DNA of 64,000 nucleotides from Paenibacillus sp. FSL R5-0766. GTDB taxonomy: Bacteria; Bacillota; Bacilli; Paenibacillales; Paenibacillaceae. The position numbers and the translations under genes were made by a program. Positions 20,734 through 29,651 of the stretch are shown piece after piece (the stretch's first letter is position 1; each line of letters begins with the position of its first letter). The notes beneath the pieces were generated by a model that was not told where the DNA came from, did no database searches, and worked only from the letters and a program-made list of their open reading frames with translations. The stretch lies in the NCBI RefSeq assembly GCF_037971845.1, contig NZ_CP150227.1:186001-250000 (forward strand). Reading direction: 5' to 3'.

Positions 20734-20911
20734 TGATTTTATCTAAAACTCCTGTCCTCTTTTATAGACACACTGTAGACCAAAGCTTTAAAATAATATG
20801 AATTAGAATAAATTCAATTGATATCAAGTAATGTGTATTGTCATATAATGTCTTATATGATAAGGGTCTATGGGACTTATTAACACAAGTGAAGAAGATT
20901 TGAGGGGATTG

Positions 20912-20943
20912 GGACAGGGGTTCGACTCCCCTCGCCTCTATTA
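20912..20943 (+). repeat. attR: right direct repeat of the ssrA island
   Basis: Copy of the tmRNA 3' end including the T-arm GGTTCGACTCC, identical to 11349-11380 except one base. It is followed by a terminator that was probably the original ssrA terminator before integration. Confidence 0.85.
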
Positions 20944-20953
20944 GAGTCAAGTC

Positions 20954-20989
20954 AAAAACCACCAACCAGTGATCTGGGTGGTGGTTTTT
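20954..20989 (+). terminator. Terminator right after attR
   Basis: AAAAACCACC pairs with GGTGGTTTTT, with an inner CAG/CTG step around TGAT. It resembles the hairpin at 22328-22361. Confidence 0.85.
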
Positions 20990-21383
20990 CCATTTATTAT
21001 GATATAATGTAAACAGAAATTTAGATTGGCTAACTCAAGATGGTGGAAAATTGAGAACAGCTCGAAAAAAATTTAAATAAGTCCAATCAACATGAACGGA
21101 AACAAACTTTTAGCTAGACCGAATTATGATAATAGAAAATACATACGAGGCATTAATGGTTTAGGGTATTTAAAGCTTGTTGATTCTATTTTGTGAGGCC
21201 TGGGCTAGCTTGGGCTCGAATTTTTGATCTAAGAAAATAGATTGATACATCCAAACGGAGACTACTCGCCACAGACCTTTGGAAGAGGTTCGGCTCTCAG
21301 GGTCTTTCATATAAAAACTAATTTATAATGTTTAACATTAATTACCATATTTTTAATACTGACAGCGTAAAGGAGTAGTTATT
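20990..21383. other. Non-coding stretch between attR and the membrane protein
   Basis: About 390 bp. A TATAAT at 21003-21008 follows the terminator. A short frame ending in QDGGKLRTARKKFK then a stop near 21078 looks like the C-terminal end of a lost gene, but no start or family can be assigned. Confidence 0.4.
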
Positions 21384-22310
21384 TTGGATCCGTACTTATA
21401 TTTGTTGTTTCATCTTCTATCACATGCTCTTCTTGGGGCAGTAATTGCATACTGCTTTTTGCCAAGGGATACATGGAAAAATCTTATGATATGTCTATGT
21501 TCGGGTGCACTGTGTGGAATAATTCCTGATATTTTTGGGGATAGAAGTGTAGCTCCGTGGTCCCATTCTATATTGTTTACACCCCTTTTAGCTTTAGGAA
21601 TAGCATATTTGACAAAACTGTTCTATAAAAAGACAAGTTTCAAATTAATCTGGGGATCTTCTATTTTGTCTGTCTTGTTTGGACACTTATTTTTAGACTA
21701 TATGGGACATGATTTACCAGCATTCTATCCCCTTAGCGATAAGTCATATATTATGGGAGCCATTACATTGGGAGATCCATGGATATGGTTTCCGTTAATT
21801 ATTGGTCTTGGATTGAGTATTTTTTTGAGGAACAAGCCTAAATTACCCGTAATTACTTCGATACTATTTATAGTGGTATATTTAGTTTTTCGAGTAATAT
21901 CCAAAGAAATAATCGAGCACAAAGTTCAAGTTCAACACCCGGTTCCTGAAAAGTCATATATTATAGTGGAGCCCGATAGTCATTATGAATTTCCTTTAGA
22001 TCCCAGAAAGTGGTTAGAGTTCAGGTTTCGAGTCATCAGTCCTCATTTCTCTAAAGGTGGTGATGCGGGTATACTGGGAGAGAAATCAGACAAACTATTC
22101 TGGTACGATTTTTATCCAGTAGCCTTTGAGATAAATTTATCAAGAGGAAAGTATGTTCCAATAAATTTACAGGATTCTAAAGTTGTGATATCTGTTACTA
22201 AGGAATGGAAAGAAGCGGGTTCTAACTATATTCAGGGAAAGTATGATGGAAACCTTCTTACCTACAAAGAAACCACCAATGGTCAGTGGGAAGAAGTTAT
22301 ACCGCAATAG
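21384..22310 (+). CDS. Membrane protein resembling metal-dependent hydrolases (YdjM/DUF457-like)
   Basis: The 308-residue protein has four to five hydrophobic segments in residues 1-175 with polar His/Asp residues typical of the membrane-bound metal-dependent hydrolase group: HLLSHALLGA, CGIIPDIFGD, PWSHSILFTP and GHLFLDYMGHD. The C-terminal about 120 residues are soluble. The start TTG at 21384 has AAAGGAG at 21369-21375. It lies between two similar terminator/promoter modules and may itself be an insert. Substrate unknown. Confidence 0.6.
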   Translation: MDPYLYLLFHLLSHALLGAVIAYCFLPRDTWKNLMICLCSGALCGIIPDIFGDRSVAPWSHSILFTPLLALGIAYLTKLFYKKTSFKLIWGSSILSVLFGHLFLDYMGHDLPAFYPLSDKSYIMGAITLGDPWIWFPLIIGLGLSIFLRNKPKLPVITSILFIVVYLVFRVISKEIIEHKVQVQHPVPEKSYIIVEPDSHYEFPLDPRKWLEFRFRVISPHFSKGGDAGILGEKSDKLFWYDFYPVAFEINLSRGKYVPINLQDSKVVISVTKEWKEAGSNYIQGKYDGNLLTYKETTNGQWEEVIPQ

Positions 22311-22327
22311 TTTTCTATAGTTTCTAT

Positions 22328-22361
22328 CCACCATCAACCAGCGTTCTGGTTGGTGGTTTTT
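22328..22361 (+). terminator. Terminator after the membrane hydrolase gene
   Basis: CCACCATCAACCAG and CTGGTTGGTGG form a stem around CGTT, followed by TTTTTC. It is similar to the terminator after attR. Confidence 0.85.
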
Positions 22362-22441
22362 CTGTTTATGCTATAATCTTTGTAAAATAAGCTGATGCAA
22401 GCCCGATTTACTCTGTAATCTCCCAAAGGAGGCAAAGAAGC

Positions 22442-23149
22442 ATGAGCCAAACGCAGCAACAGATCCGCGAGTTTGTTGCAGGGGTACAAGCATATGTGTC
22501 GCCAGTAAATGTGATTAATCCTTGGAGAGATTATGTGGCGGGCTATGATATCGGCCCCGAAGCGGTAAAGATTCGTTGTGAACATTTGGTCAGGTATTTG
22601 GAACCACGAATGTCCAAGGCTCGGTACATTTTTATTGCTGAAGCTGTGGGATATCAAGGGGCGAGGTTCTCCGGCGTACCTTTGACGTCCGAGCGAATGG
22701 TTACCGGGAATCACTCACTGGTGAATCACCAGATGATTTTTGCAGGTGATCCGGGTGTCCGAACAAGCCTAGCCAATATCGCCAAACCTAACCGGAGTCA
22801 GGCATTGTATGGTTTCGCAGAACCGACAGCATCCATCATATGGGGTGAAGTGTTATCCAGTTCAAGGTGGAAACCAACGGACTTTATATTTTGGAACATT
22901 TATCCCTTTCATCCTTATCAATCTGCCGAAAACAGGATGACGAATCGAACGCCGACTTTGGCAGAGTTGGAGGATGGTGTGGTATTCGCCAGACAGCTTA
23001 TGCAACTGAATCCTGATGCTCAGATCGTGGCTATTGGCAGAAAGTCAGCAGACACGTTAAGCTCACATCTCATTAAAAATCACCATGTTCCCCATCCTGC
23101 AAATGGAAGGGCAGTACAATTTCAAAAAGCTGTGAGGTCAATTATCTAG
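22442..23149 (+). CDS. Uracil-DNA glycosylase superfamily protein
   Basis: Predicted base-excision enzyme removing uracil or damaged bases from DNA. The 235-residue protein contains AEAVGYQGARFSGVPLTSE, matching the G-x-PGx2GA-type motif with the proline position altered, then FWNIYPFHP and a C-terminal HPANGRAVQ resembling the HP(S)xG motif. The start has AAAGGAGG at 22424-22431. It is preceded by TATAAT at 22372-22377. The catalytic residue differs from the classical UDG water-activating Asp, so the exact activity is uncertain. Confidence 0.7.
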   Translation: MSQTQQQIREFVAGVQAYVSPVNVINPWRDYVAGYDIGPEAVKIRCEHLVRYLEPRMSKARYIFIAEAVGYQGARFSGVPLTSERMVTGNHSLVNHQMIFAGDPGVRTSLANIAKPNRSQALYGFAEPTASIIWGEVLSSSRWKPTDFIFWNIYPFHPYQSAENRMTNRTPTLAELEDGVVFARQLMQLNPDAQIVAIGRKSADTLSSHLIKNHHVPHPANGRAVQFQKAVRSII

Positions 23150-23258
23150 CCCATTTTGAACTGGAGGAATGTAAGGCTGACATATGCGTTTTTATCGTCC
23201 AAGTGCTAATACACATAACGTAATGCCCTATCATATAAAGATTGGTTGGTGAAGCTAA

Positions 23259-23621
23259 ATGAGTGAAAAATACTGGCTTGTGGTGCAATATCCACTGAAG
23301 AGCGCGCAGGGTAGCAAACGAGATCATTGGTTGCAGGAAAAGGTGATGGAATATCTGGAAACCGTTCTGACCCAGTCGGAGTTGGGAGAGGTGGATGGAT
23401 GTGACCTGGGCAGCCGTGTGGCTGATCCGAAGGAATATGTAATGAACATTTTCTGTGTGGTAACGGACGAAGATCGGAGCATAGCGCTGATTAAAAAAGT
23501 GCTGAGAGAGAGTCGGTTGGATTATACCCGCATCCAAATCGCTACGATGCCATATGGCACAGAAGGAAGCTACACGCTGAAATATGCCTCCAAAAAAGGC
23601 GTTACCGAATTCTCGCTTTGA
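23259..23621 (+). CDS. Hypothetical protein, 120 aa
   Basis: Soluble protein beginning MSEKYWLVVQYPLKSAQGSK with alternating strands and helices, consistent with a small alpha/beta fold (VMNIFCVVTDEDRSIALIKKVL resembles a ferredoxin-like half). No family recognised. It follows the glycosylase-like gene by 109 bp, with only a weak ribosome site. Composition and codon use match the core genome. Confidence 0.6.
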   Translation: MSEKYWLVVQYPLKSAQGSKRDHWLQEKVMEYLETVLTQSELGEVDGCDLGSRVADPKEYVMNIFCVVTDEDRSIALIKKVLRESRLDYTRIQIATMPYGTEGSYTLKYASKKGVTEFSL

Positions 23622-23826
23622 TCACGATTCGCTGTTTCTTACCATAACGAACTCTGTACTTGTCCTGCCCGAGGGCAGTTTGCCCCCAATATTTTCCCCA
23701 CTTAAATTCATCATACGAGAAGACCATAATTGGACTTCCCAGCCTTAACCACTCGATCAACACTCTGTAAGTAGTAAGATTATGCCCGTAGATATTGTAA
23801 TCTTGCTCAAAAGTATGCCATATCAA
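23602..23826 (-). pseudogene. Possible decayed gene, 74-aa frame on minus strand
   Basis: The frame encodes a W/Y-rich, protein-like sequence starting (TTG) IWHTFEQDYNIYGHNL and ending KQRIVIKARIR. Upstream on the same strand, in a different frame, SEYTKEDGKRLP reads protein-like up to a stop, suggesting a frameshifted longer gene. It overlaps the previous gene tail to tail by 20 bp. There is no good ribosome site. It could be spurious. Confidence 0.3.
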
Positions 23827-24259
23827 GGTAGACGTTTACCATCTTCTTTTGTGTACTCAGATCCTCCGTCTCTCCCCCGCTTCTCTCTCCACCCGGCACA
23901 AACCACAACTTATTATCTGTACCTCCAACATTTTATAAAGCAGTACTTCTTGCGGCTCCAATTAGGGGCCCCTACCCGCAGCATTCACCACGATCAGATC
24001 CCCAAAGCCTCATTTCACTTCACTCAGTCAAGCTATATCCAAGCGATAAAAAGAGTTGAGCCTCCTCCATGCACAGTCCTATAATATACAATTGTATAAA
24101 ATCCGAGAGAGTGGTGGATATCACAACAGGTCATCCGATCACAACCGATAAACCCATCACACATCGGAACCAAAGGAGGGTCACAGTGAATCAAAGAGCC
24201 AAAGATGCAACAACAGATGAAGGAGCAAGAGAAGTAACAGAAGGGGATGAAAAATAGAA
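23827..24259. other. Spacer before the sensor kinase gene
   Basis: About 430 bp. It contains the promoter noted at 24056-24085. No gene is supported; a frame at 24069-24257 lacks a ribosome site and protein-like composition. Confidence 0.5.
24056..24085 (+). promoter_or_regulatory. Candidate sigma-A promoter of the two-component operon
   Basis: TTGAGC at 24056-24061 and TATAAT at 24080-24085 are separated by 18 bp, about 175 bp before the kinase start. Confidence 0.55.
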
Positions 24260-26272
24260 GTGAAAGCAACAGCCCAATCAGATATTGAGAGCGATGCAGA
24301 AGCAAACGCAAATGCAAAAGCGAACACCAGCGCAATGAAGACGAATTGGACTCCCCGTTTCAAAGCGTTCATTCAACGCAAGCCCAAGACACTCGCTTTT
24401 AAAATTCCGTTTGCCTACTTTGTCATTATTCTGCTAACGGTGGCGTTTAGTGCGTTGGTTTTGAATCGAATCTCGGAAAATGACGCGCAACGAAAGATCA
24501 ATGAAGCATCACTGCAGACAATTACATCCATTGAGACCAACGTTAATCTGATGATCGAGAACGTGAACAATTATTCGAAAATGATTTTCTCCGATCCGAA
24601 CTTGCAGAACCTGCTGCGGCAGGGCAACGTGTACTCCAATTTACAGACACAGTCCAAGGTCAGCGCATATTTGACCAATCTTATGCAAGCGGTTCCAATT
24701 ATTGATTCAGTATATATTTACGATAATTCGGGGCACCGATTCTCGGTTGGTACACAGGAATGGCCCACGTTTATGGAAGTGAATGTGAAGGAAGCGCCGT
24801 GGTACGAACAGGCACTGAAGCATAACGGAAGATATCTGCTCAGGCTGAATGGTGGCAACAACGACAGCGGAGTCTCGACGACGGGGGAGAATGATGGGCA
24901 CGAGGTGGTTTCGTTTATTCGTCTCATTCGAGATTTGGATGATACGTCTCCGCTTGGATTTTTGGTCATGAACATCAAGGGCAAATCCATCGCTCAAGCC
25001 TATGCTAACCTATCTGCACCGGATTCATTTCAGGTCGCCATTCTGGATGAGCATCAGCGGGTGATCGCAACGAACGCAACCGATGGAAAGAAAGCCGTGC
25101 CTGCTGTATCCGATGAATCCATGTCTGCCGCTTCTGGACAGGGAGGAATGCACGAGATGTTAGAGGCCAATCAGCTCAAGTTAAAACAAACATTTCAAGA
25201 GCAATCCTCCGGCTTCATCACCTTGCAATCGGGTGGTCAGGAATATGCTGTGACCTATCGTTCGGCTGGTGATGATCAGTGGAAATTCATCAGCATGAGT
25301 CCGTACCGAGCTACGGATACCCGCAATAAATCTATGGTGTTGCTTGCGCTGATCTTACTTGCGGTGAACGGAACTGTCTTTTTTGTCAGTTCATTCATCA
25401 TCTCGCGCAGCGTCATTAAGCCGATTCATAAGCTGCTTCGTTCCATGCAGAAAGCGCCAAGCGGCAACTTCCGCAAAGTGACGGTTGAGCTGAACAGCTA
25501 CGAATTTGCACAGCTATATGGAGGATACAACCAGATGATTGAGCAGATTGACCAGATGCTGAAACGCATCATTCAGGAGCAGCAGACGATCCGCAGAGCG
25601 GAGCTGAATACACTTCAGGCGCAGATCAAGCCGCATTTTCTATACAACACACTTGATTCCATTACCTCCCTGGCAATGTCGGGTATGAACGATAAGGTAT
25701 GTGAGCTGTTAGAAGCGCTCGGAAGTTATTATCGGCTGAGTGTCAGCAAAGGCCGTGAACTGATTACGCTGCACGAGGAGGTTGAGATTGTACGCAATTA
25801 TTTGACGATCCAGCAGGTGCGATACCCCGATGTATTTGAGGTGCAGTACGATATTGCTCCAGATTGTGAACGCGTGATGATTCCCAAGCTTGTGCTCCAG
25901 CCGCTGGTGGAAAATTCACTGTATCATGGTATTCGTCCCAAAGGCAGCCTAGGCACGATACGCATTCAAGCTCGTCGATCCAAGGAGGGGGTACTTCTAA
26001 CGATCACTGACGACGGAGTCGGCATGTCCGAGGAAGAAGTGCAGCAGATTCAACGAACAGAAATGAACATGTTTAACCGTTCTAACTCATCTAATACTTC
26101 TAATCCTACCTATAACTCTAAACACAATCCAAGCTTTGGCTTGTGGGGGACGATGGAGCGGCTTCGCATTTTTTATGACAGAGAAGATGGACTTAAGCTG
26201 CAGAGCGAGGTTGGAAAAGGAACCACCATTATCATAACGATCCCGAAGGGAGCCGATGAATCATGGAATTAA
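24260..26272 (+). CDS. YesM-type sensor histidine kinase
   Basis: Membrane kinase sensing an extracellular signal, usually a sugar or its binding protein, and phosphorylating the next gene product. It has a transmembrane helix at about residues 45-67, an extracytoplasmic dCache-like domain to about 360, a second helix at about 365-390 and a HAMP segment. The His_kinase box QIKPHFLYNTLDS carries the phosphoacceptor His near residue 458, and the HATPase domain has an N box (PLVENSLYHGI), DDGVGM and FGLWGTMERL. Start GTG 24260 has AAGGGG 13 nt upstream; an ATG at 24335 is an alternative. The gene overlaps the regulator gene by 10 bp. Confidence 0.9.
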   Translation: MKATAQSDIESDAEANANAKANTSAMKTNWTPRFKAFIQRKPKTLAFKIPFAYFVIILLTVAFSALVLNRISENDAQRKINEASLQTITSIETNVNLMIENVNNYSKMIFSDPNLQNLLRQGNVYSNLQTQSKVSAYLTNLMQAVPIIDSVYIYDNSGHRFSVGTQEWPTFMEVNVKEAPWYEQALKHNGRYLLRLNGGNNDSGVSTTGENDGHEVVSFIRLIRDLDDTSPLGFLVMNIKGKSIAQAYANLSAPDSFQVAILDEHQRVIATNATDGKKAVPAVSDESMSAASGQGGMHEMLEANQLKLKQTFQEQSSGFITLQSGGQEYAVTYRSAGDDQWKFISMSPYRATDTRNKSMVLLALILLAVNGTVFFVSSFIISRSVIKPIHKLLRSMQKAPSGNFRKVTVELNSYEFAQLYGGYNQMIEQIDQMLKRIIQEQQTIRRAELNTLQAQIKPHFLYNTLDSITSLAMSGMNDKVCELLEALGSYYRLSVSKGRELITLHEEVEIVRNYLTIQQVRYPDVFEVQYDIAPDCERVMIPKLVLQPLVENSLYHGIRPKGSLGTIRIQARRSKEGVLLTITDDGVGMSEEEVQQIQRTEMNMFNRSNSSNTSNPTYNSKHNPSFGLWGTMERLRIFYDREDGLKLQSEVGKGTTIIITIPKGADESWN

Positions 26273-28026
26273 CTGTGGAACCATTAAAGGTATTGATTGT
26301 GGATGATGAGTACCTCATCCGAAATCTGCTGCGCATGCGTATCGATTGGGAGCAGCAAGGCATGAGTATCATTGGAGAGGCCTCCGATGCTGAAGAGGCT
26401 TTGAATCAGGTTGAGCTGTTACGTCCAGACATCGTGTTCACGGACATATATATGCCCAAGATGGACGGCATTGAACTAAGCGGCATCCTCATGGAGCGTT
26501 ACCCGAACTTAAAAATCGTGGTTGTGACGGGACATGATGAATTTGAATATGCTCGTCAGAGTGTGAAGCTGGGCATATCCGATTTTATTTTGAAACCCAT
26601 TCGTGCTTCTGAATTATTACAGGTTACGGCGAAGCTGCGAGTGGCAATCGAGCAGGAGATGGGGCGTGAGTACGAGCTGATGAAGCTGCGGGAGGAGATG
26701 AAGCAGAGCCTGCCTTATCTCAGGGAGCGATTTGTAAATCAATGGTTAAGTGATGTGATACCTGAGGATGAACTACAAGAGAAGGCGCGTTTCTTCGGCA
26801 TACCTATCTCGTCTGGTGAACCAGGATTGCGCATTGCAGTAATGGAGGTGGAGGTTGCTGTACCGCAAGCGAAGATAGCTGCACCAGAGGTATATCAACA
26901 TCTGTCCGAACCATATCAACCAACACCCCAAACACTCCAAACACATGTAGCACATCGAGGACCCCAACAACACGGTCAGCCCCAATTAAGCCAGCATCAG
27001 ACAGAAGCCCATCCACATACTGCCGAGGAAATACATATTCTGCTGCGAATGGTAGGCATGAAGCAGGTGCAAGCTTTTTATCCCCAGGATTCGCAAACGA
27101 TTATCGTCATGGACCCGCATAACCGGATAGTTGTACTCTCGCTTGGTGCGGATACGGAATTTGCCAATCAGGTGCAGCAGCTTCAGGAAGAACTTCAACA
27201 TACACTTAAGCTCGAAGGATGTGAAGTTGATGTGACCGTAGGGATTGGGCAATGGCACTCAGGATGGGGAAGGGCCTGTGTGGGATACCGGGAAGCTTGT
27301 CGTGCACTCGATTATCAGGCGTTTGTGGGGAAAAATCAGGTTATTTGCTTCGAGGATCTGGTCATCGAAGGCGGAAAAAGGCCGTACCACTCGGATGCTC
27401 AGCTGCTCCAACAACTACAATTTTACGTCAGTGTTGGTGCGGGGGAAGAAGCCGTATTGTTGCTGGAGCGTATGCTGTCTGTGCCGTTCTCGGACGTTTC
27501 ACAGTTTCGGATGGCAGCGATGGATGTGGTTACGGAGTGCCAGCGTGCTGCCATAGAGCAGCAGCTTGAGGGAGAGCACGCATTGAACAAAGAGGCCATT
27601 GCGGCCATTTTTACAGCAGGTCATCTGCCTGAAATAAAAAGCATGCTGGAGCAGCACGTCCGTATGGTATCGGATGCCATACAAGCTAAGCGACAGGCCA
27701 AGGAAGGTAATCTGATCGACCGGGTGATGGCTTATCTTGAAGAGAACATGGGCAATGCGGAAGTGGGGCTTTCCAGCACCGCGGCTGCTTTTTACGTAAG
27801 TTCGGGCCATCTGGGGCGGCTGATGAAAAAAGAAACCGGGCAGACATTTGTGGAATATATGACGCAGCTTCGTATGAGAAAGGCTGAAATACTGCTGAAG
27901 CAGACCGATTTAAAGGGGTATGAGATCGGGCAGCAGGTAGGCATCCCGGACCCACATTATTTCAGCGTCTTGTTCAAAAAACATATTGGCCGATCCATGA
28001 ATGAGTATCGGAATGTAAAAATCTGA
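26263..28026 (+). CDS. YesN-type response regulator with AraC DNA-binding domain
   Basis: A receiver domain lies at residues about 8-125, with VDDEYLIR and the phosphoacceptor Asp61 in VFTDIYMPKMDG. A long middle region (including a Q/H/P-rich linker around residues 205-255) leads to a C-terminal AraC-type double helix-turn-helix (about 485-585; EVGLSSTAAAFYVSSGHLGRLMKKETG and PDPHYFSVLFKKHIG). The start overlaps the kinase stop, so translation is coupled. The adjacent sugar ABC operon is the likely target. The Q/H/P-rich insert is unusual and probably flexible. Confidence 0.9.
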   Translation: MELTVEPLKVLIVDDEYLIRNLLRMRIDWEQQGMSIIGEASDAEEALNQVELLRPDIVFTDIYMPKMDGIELSGILMERYPNLKIVVVTGHDEFEYARQSVKLGISDFILKPIRASELLQVTAKLRVAIEQEMGREYELMKLREEMKQSLPYLRERFVNQWLSDVIPEDELQEKARFFGIPISSGEPGLRIAVMEVEVAVPQAKIAAPEVYQHLSEPYQPTPQTLQTHVAHRGPQQHGQPQLSQHQTEAHPHTAEEIHILLRMVGMKQVQAFYPQDSQTIIVMDPHNRIVVLSLGADTEFANQVQQLQEELQHTLKLEGCEVDVTVGIGQWHSGWGRACVGYREACRALDYQAFVGKNQVICFEDLVIEGGKRPYHSDAQLLQQLQFYVSVGAGEEAVLLLERMLSVPFSDVSQFRMAAMDVVTECQRAAIEQQLEGEHALNKEAIAAIFTAGHLPEIKSMLEQHVRMVSDAIQAKRQAKEGNLIDRVMAYLEENMGNAEVGLSSTAAAFYVSSGHLGRLMKKETGQTFVEYMTQLRMRKAEILLKQTDLKGYEIGQQVGIPDPHYFSVLFKKHIGRSMNEYRNVKI

Positions 28027-28197
28027 AAAACGAGATGTAAACCCGGGAGTGTAGAGAAGGTGTGAGCGCCCCCCTCTCCAATTCCACATATGTTCGAATA
28101 TTACAAATCGATGCCTGTTTTCTAAATGGAGAACAACGCACAGTTCGCCTAAAATATGGGCTAGAACCAACTAAAACACATAGGGAGGTCCATAGAG

Positions 28198-29511
28198 ATG
28201 AAAGCGCTATTAAAAAAATCAGCAAGTCTAATTCTGACTCTGGGAATTGTAATCAGTCTGGCGGCATGTTCAACCGGTTCGTCCGGTGGTACACAGGGGG
28301 AGAGCGATGGAAAGATCAAGCTGACGCTATGGGATCAATCAGTTGGCAATACCGATCCTTCGGCCAAACTGCTGCCCGAGATTGTTGAGAAATGGAACAG
28401 CGAGCATCCGGACATCCAGGTTGAACGTACGGGCACGACAGGAGAACAGTATAAAACCAAAGTCAAAACATCGATTGCGGCTGGTGAGGCGCCAGACCTG
28501 TTCTATGGCATGGGCGGCGGCAGCTTCATGCAGCCGTACATCAAATCCGGCAATGTGCTGGAAATCTCAAGTTACCTGACGGACGATATCAAAGAACGAA
28601 TGGGTCCGGGAATGGCTGAGGCCATTAATATGGACGGCAAAATCTACACATTGCCCGTGTACACACATATCGCCAACCTTTATGTGAATACGGAACTGTT
28701 CGAGCAGGCGGGTGCCAAGATTCCGACCACCTATAACGAACTACTGGATGCAGTCTCCAAGTTGAAAGCGGCAGGAATCACACCGGCTGTGATTGGAGAG
28801 AAGGACCGCTGGCCGGGCATGTACTGGTACGACATTATTGCGATGCGTCAGGCAGGCAATGCTGCGGTGATGGAAGCCTTTAAAGATCCGTCGAAGTGGG
28901 ATTCGCCCGACTTTGTAGCCGCCGCGACTAAAATGCAGCAGCTTGCACAAGCAGGAGCGTTCAACAGCAGTATGTTTAGCATGAGCTATGACGAGATGCT
29001 TGGGGCATTTAATGCAGGCAATGGCGCGATGATGTTCCAGGCCAACTGGGTGAATGCAGGAATTGAGGACCCGTCCTCCGCTGTCAAAGGCAAAGTGAAA
29101 GTGATTCCGTTCCCGGTATTTGAAGATGGCAAAGGCACAAATACCGAAATCTTCGGCGGAGCCGTCGATGGCTTCTACATCAACCAGAATACCAAACATT
29201 CCAAGGAAGCCGTGGAATTCCTCATGTATCTGAGCGAACAGCTTGGTACGCAAGGTTTCCTGGCTGGAGCCGGCCTGCCAAGCTGGAAAACAGATGCACT
29301 CGACACGTCCAGCCTGTCCTCCCTTGATCTGTCTGCGGCAGATATTATGAAAACAGCGACCTCATTCATCGCGTGGTGGGATAACATTCTGCCAGCGGAG
29401 TCTGCCGAAGCGCACAAAAACCTGATCGCCCAGCTGCTTGCCGGAGATGTAACACCGGAGGAGTTCTGCAAACAGATGGCACAGCTCAAACCAACAGAGC
29501 TGAGCCTGTAG
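28198..29511 (+). CDS. Sugar ABC transporter substrate-binding lipoprotein
   Basis: Extracellular lipid-anchored binding protein of the CUT1 type. The 437-residue protein has a lipoprotein signal ending LAAC (lipid-modified Cys24) followed by a GS-rich linker, then KLTLWDQSVG and the usual binding-protein core. Ribosome site GGGAGG lies just before the ATG at 28198. It is followed by two permease genes, with an intercistronic hairpin between. No ATPase gene is present, so a shared MsmX-type ATPase encoded elsewhere is expected. The ligand is unknown; the YesMN pair suggests a plant or mucin oligosaccharide. Confidence 0.92.
   Translation: MKALLKKSASLILTLGIVISLAACSTGSSGGTQGESDGKIKLTLWDQSVGNTDPSAKLLPEIVEKWNSEHPDIQVERTGTTGEQYKTKVKTSIAAGEAPDLFYGMGGGSFMQPYIKSGNVLEISSYLTDDIKERMGPGMAEAINMDGKIYTLPVYTHIANLYVNTELFEQAGAKIPTTYNELLDAVSKLKAAGITPAVIGEKDRWPGMYWYDIIAMRQAGNAAVMEAFKDPSKWDSPDFVAAATKMQQLAQAGAFNSSMFSMSYDEMLGAFNAGNGAMMFQANWVNAGIEDPSSAVKGKVKVIPFPVFEDGKGTNTEIFGGAVDGFYINQNTKHSKEAVEFLMYLSEQLGTQGFLAGAGLPSWKTDALDTSSLSSLDLSAADIMKTATSFIAWWDNILPAESAEAHKNLIAQLLAGDVTPEEFCKQMAQLKPTELSL
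28199..28212 (+). promoter_or_regulatory. Candidate CcpA cre site over the binding-protein start codon
   Basis: TGAAAGCGCTATTA matches the cre consensus TGWAANCGNTNWCA at 13 of 14 positions and overlaps the ATG. Such a site would act as a repressor or roadblock, in keeping with a sugar transporter. Confidence 0.45.
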
Positions 29512-29602
29512 ATCGCGCAGGCTAATATGCGCGCAATCCTTACATGTGTATGCTCGTGAGCTTGCAATGCTACCGTTTCTAACCATGAAGATGAACCCAA
29601 AC

Positions 29603-29635
29603 AAGGCGTGGTCCGGCATATCCCGGTCACGCCTT
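29603..29635 (+). promoter_or_regulatory. Intercistronic hairpin between binding protein and permeases
   Basis: AAGGCGTG at 29603-29610 pairs with CACGCCTT at 29628-29635, with an inner CCGG/CCGG step. There is no T-tract of terminator length. It probably protects the upstream mRNA from 3' decay or partly attenuates, giving more binding protein than permease. Confidence 0.65.
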
Positions 29636-29651
29636 TGAGAGGAGAACAACA

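Larger units (their letters stand above)
11378..20943. mobile_element. Genomic island integrated at the 3' end of ssrA
   Basis: The island is bounded by the 32-bp att repeat, is visibly AT-richer than the flanking glycolytic and tmRNA genes, and is filled with accessory genes: restriction-modification, an IS1182 element, a RadC fragment and an ATPase/TOPRIM-like pair. ssrA is a classic target of tyrosine recombinases. No integrase, excisionase or replication gene is visible between the repeats, so the element is probably a defective remnant or is mobilised in trans. Short TGTAGACAA-type repeats near both ends could be recombinase arm sites. Confidence 0.8.

Noticed and set aside
20762..20965. 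67-codon minus-strand frame across attR
   Set aside because: It arises from the tmRNA-end repeat and terminator; not protein-like.
24069..24257. 62-codon frame before the sensor kinase
   Set aside because: No ribosome site; it covers the predicted promoter.
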